A stretch of DNA of 64,000 bases from Pseudomonadota bacterium (GTDB lineage: Bacteria > Desulfobacterota > Desulfovibrionia > Desulfovibrionales > Desulfovibrionaceae). The notes beneath the pieces were generated by a model, which saw only the letters and a program-made list of their open reading frames with translations, did not search any database and was not told where the DNA came from. Within the stretch, counting starts at the first letter, position 1. The number at the start of each line of letters is the position of its first letter. The position numbers and the translations under genes were made by a program. Of the stretch, positions 62,544 to 64,000 are shown piece by piece. The stretch lies in NCBI GenBank assembly GCA_023411815.1, contig JAEYOJ010000095.1, forward strand, positions 1 through 64,000, given 5' to 3'.

Positions 62544-63044
62544 ATGAAGGGAACCGTCATTGCGACAGCGGCTGTGGCTGCACTGCTCCTTGCGGGCAGC
62601 GCTTATGCGGATGTTCCGGCCGGAATGCAGCAGGAGGGCGTCACCCTGTTCGAGCAGATGGACGAGGACGGCGACGGCGTCGTGACGCAGAGCGAGTTCG
62701 AGGAGTACAGCCTGGAGGAAGGCGACAAGGCGCAGCTTTTCGGCGTCATTGACCAGAACAACGACGGCATCATCAGCGAGAGCGAGTGGCGCGCCTACCA
62801 GGCAGGTGAAACCGGAGCCGCGGTCGAGCAGCCCATGGCCACCGAGGAACCCATGGCCACCGAAAGCGGGCAGACCCCTCAAGAGGAACGGGCCTACGGT
62901 GAAGGCGTGGTCAACAAGCAGCGTCAGATCATGCGTGAGGAAGAGCGCGGCGCTGCCCAGGGTGATGTGTGGGATACGCAGACTTATGACGTGAACGACC
63001 CGCGCAAGATCGAGCCCGAGAGAAGGGGAACCACCACCGAGTAG
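62544..63044 (+). CDS. EF-hand protein (6 of 6)
   Basis: Start at 62544 (MKGTVIATAAVAALLLAG) with GGGAGG upstream. 166 aa: signal peptide, EF-hands DEDGDGVVTQSE and DQNNDGIISESE, a repeat TEEPMATE segment, ERAYGEGVVNKQRQIM (as in gene 4) and DVWDTQTYDVNDPRKIE (as in gene 5). It thus combines tails of both neighbours, as if genes 4 and 5 each lost part. Followed by a strong terminator. Confidence 0.85.
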   Translation: MKGTVIATAAVAALLLAGSAYADVPAGMQQEGVTLFEQMDEDGDGVVTQSEFEEYSLEEGDKAQLFGVIDQNNDGIISESEWRAYQAGETGAAVEQPMATEEPMATESGQTPQEERAYGEGVVNKQRQIMREEERGAAQGDVWDTQTYDVNDPRKIEPERRGTTTE

Positions 63045-63082
63045 AGCAAGACCGACCAGATCGCTTAGCCATCACAAGGAAA

Positions 63083-63105
63083 GGGCCCCGCACGGGGCCT
63101 TTTTC
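63083..63105 (+). terminator. Terminator after EF-hand gene 6
   Basis: GGCCCCG / CGGGGCC stem followed by TTTTTC. Confidence 0.85.
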
Positions 63106-63130
63106 TTGTTCCCCGCACCCACGCGGAGCG

Positions 63131-63721
63131 TCAGGTCAGGTCGGGCGGTCCGGCCACGATCATCTCGGCAAGGGTCAGATCAACCTTGGGCAGCTTGCCG
63201 AGCTTCTTGCCCAGCAAAGCGGCCTCAAGGCCCAGCAGCTCACGATAGATCGGCGTGCGGTCCATGACCGGGATCTGCGCCAGCCCCGCGGACAGTTCCT
63301 GGGAGCGCCAGCAGCCGGCGAAGCGGATCTCCCGGCCGTCTGGCCTGCGCAGGAAGTTGGGAACCCCGTGCAGGCGGCAGATCATGAGCCGGTGGGCGTA
63401 CAGTCCGCATAGGCCGCCGTCGTTGAGCGGGCACATGACCGCGGGCGTGCGGCCCAAGGCCAGGGAGGCGCGGCAGGCCTCCACATGTTCATGCGCGCGT
63501 CGGACATATTCGGCGCGGCGTTCCTCGGGCAGTTCCTTGAGGCCCTGCCACAGGTAGAGCCATTCCACATAGGTGTGATGCTGGAAATGGCTCAAGCAGC
63601 AGTTCTTGTCGCAACCTTGGCAGGAGAGGCCCAGGGTTTGCGCGGCGGCCGCATACTCGGCCTGCATGCGGTCGTACAGGATGGCCAGCTTGCGGAAGAC
63701 GGCCTGGCGTGTGCTTTTCAT
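63131..63721 (-). CDS. YkgJ-like cysteine-cluster protein
   Basis: 196 aa. An N-terminal Cys cluster CQGCDKNCC, a later CPLNDGGLCGLY and LMICRLHGVPNF, and a C-terminal GCWRSQ match the YkgJ/putative zinc- or iron-chelating family (CX2CX3CC type). Role unknown; the residues could bind Fe or Zn. Ends convergent with the EF-hand series and sits 20 bases after the shikimate kinase gene. Confidence 0.8.
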   Translation of the reverse strand: MKSTRQAVFRKLAILYDRMQAEYAAAAQTLGLSCQGCDKNCCLSHFQHHTYVEWLYLWQGLKELPEERRAEYVRRAHEHVEACRASLALGRTPAVMCPLNDGGLCGLYAHRLMICRLHGVPNFLRRPDGREIRFAGCWRSQELSAGLAQIPVMDRTPIYRELLGLEAALLGKKLGKLPKVDLTLAEMIVAGPPDLT

Positions 63722-63742
63722 GCGGTCCTAGGGGGTAAGGCG

Positions 63743-64000
63743 TTAGGCATAGCGCGAGGTCAGCCAGGCCATGACGGCCTGGGCGCTTTCCTGCGGGGAT
63801 TGCAGATCCGTGTCCACCACGAAATCCGCGGCCTGCGCGTACAGGGGCTGGCGCTCGGCGTAAATGTCCGCGAGGTCCAGCCCGGCGCGGCGTACGAAGC
63901 CGCGATTGTCGGCCTTGCCCACGCGCGCCAGGAAGGTCGGCAAGGCGATGCGCAGCCAGATCACGGGGCCCAGCAGACGCAGCCGGGCCATGGCCCGCGG
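63743..64000 (-). CDS. aroK: Shikimate kinase, C-terminal part (gene continues right)
   Basis: The frame is open to the window edge. Visible: VIWLRIALPTFLARVGKADNR followed by ADIYAERQPLYAQAADFVVDT, the lid and C-terminal helix region of AroK-type shikimate kinases (AERxxLYxxxAD). The P-loop half lies outside the window. It phosphorylates shikimate at the 3-OH in aromatic amino acid biosynthesis. Confidence 0.75.
   Translation of the reverse strand, partial: PRAMARLRLLGPVIWLRIALPTFLARVGKADNRGFVRRAGLDLADIYAERQPLYAQAADFVVDTDLQSPQESAQAVMAWLTSRYA

Overview
The window looks like a piece of a high-GC Desulfovibrionaceae-type chromosome (an inference). Supporting evidence is a membrane-anchored four-haem class III cytochrome c3 with CX2CH and CX4CH haem sites, a di-haem cytochrome c peroxidase, an NfeD/slipin pair and a GC-rich core. 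Into this core two tRNA-targeted integrative elements have inserted. Core genes: di-haem peroxidase, hybrid histidine kinase and orphan substrate-binding lipoprotein (18.3-23.5 kb); M16 metalloprotease and divergent SDR (24-27.7 kb); tRNA-Arg, an AT-rich foreign gene, slipin/NfeD, YitT, thioesterase and a zeta-like kinase pair (27.8-33 kb); DppB/DppC permeases, cytochrome c3, a trypsin-like lipoprotein, six EF-hand genes, a YkgJ-like protein and partial shikimate kinase (54-64 kb).

Island 1 (window start to about 18.1 kb) ends in a 3' fragment of tRNA-Leu(TAA) next to a tyrosine integrase. It carries a tightly packed six-gene minus-strand defence operon: PLD/SNF2-type helicase, DUF4391 protein, SIR2-domain protein, HerA ATPase, type III Mod and Res. 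An IS5-family element has cut a small gene in two beside it. At the window's left edge is a VWA (CobT-like) gene followed by three small genes.

Island 2 (33.15-53.8 kb, about 20.6 kb) sits in tRNA-Ala(GGC), with an integrase at its left end and ACTGGCACA arm repeats at both ends. It holds an AlpA-like regulator and DUF3987 protein, an ERF / RecB-like nuclease / CobS-like AAA+ / DUF3150 / VWA recombination module (similar in content to the bet-exo-cobS region of SXT/R391 elements), a RelBE-type toxin-antitoxin pair among IS66 remnants, a complete His-Xaa-Ser (hxsD-B-C-A) radical-SAM peptide-modification operon, an endonuclease I, a damaged fic gene, a second putative annealing protein, and an inovirus Gp2-like HUH protein beside an AT-rich, repeat-containing stretch that may be an origin. 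No relaxase, conjugation or virion gene was seen.

The most striking pattern is a cassette present in both islands: VWA gene, hairpin, a Cys-rich protein starting MRWLPFCPC, a 23-aa hydrophobic peptide (MSWGP...) overlapping it by ATGA, a signal-anchored acidic small protein (MNKLW...), then a conserved hairpin. The first two small genes are too short for ordinary gene calling and appear undescribed.
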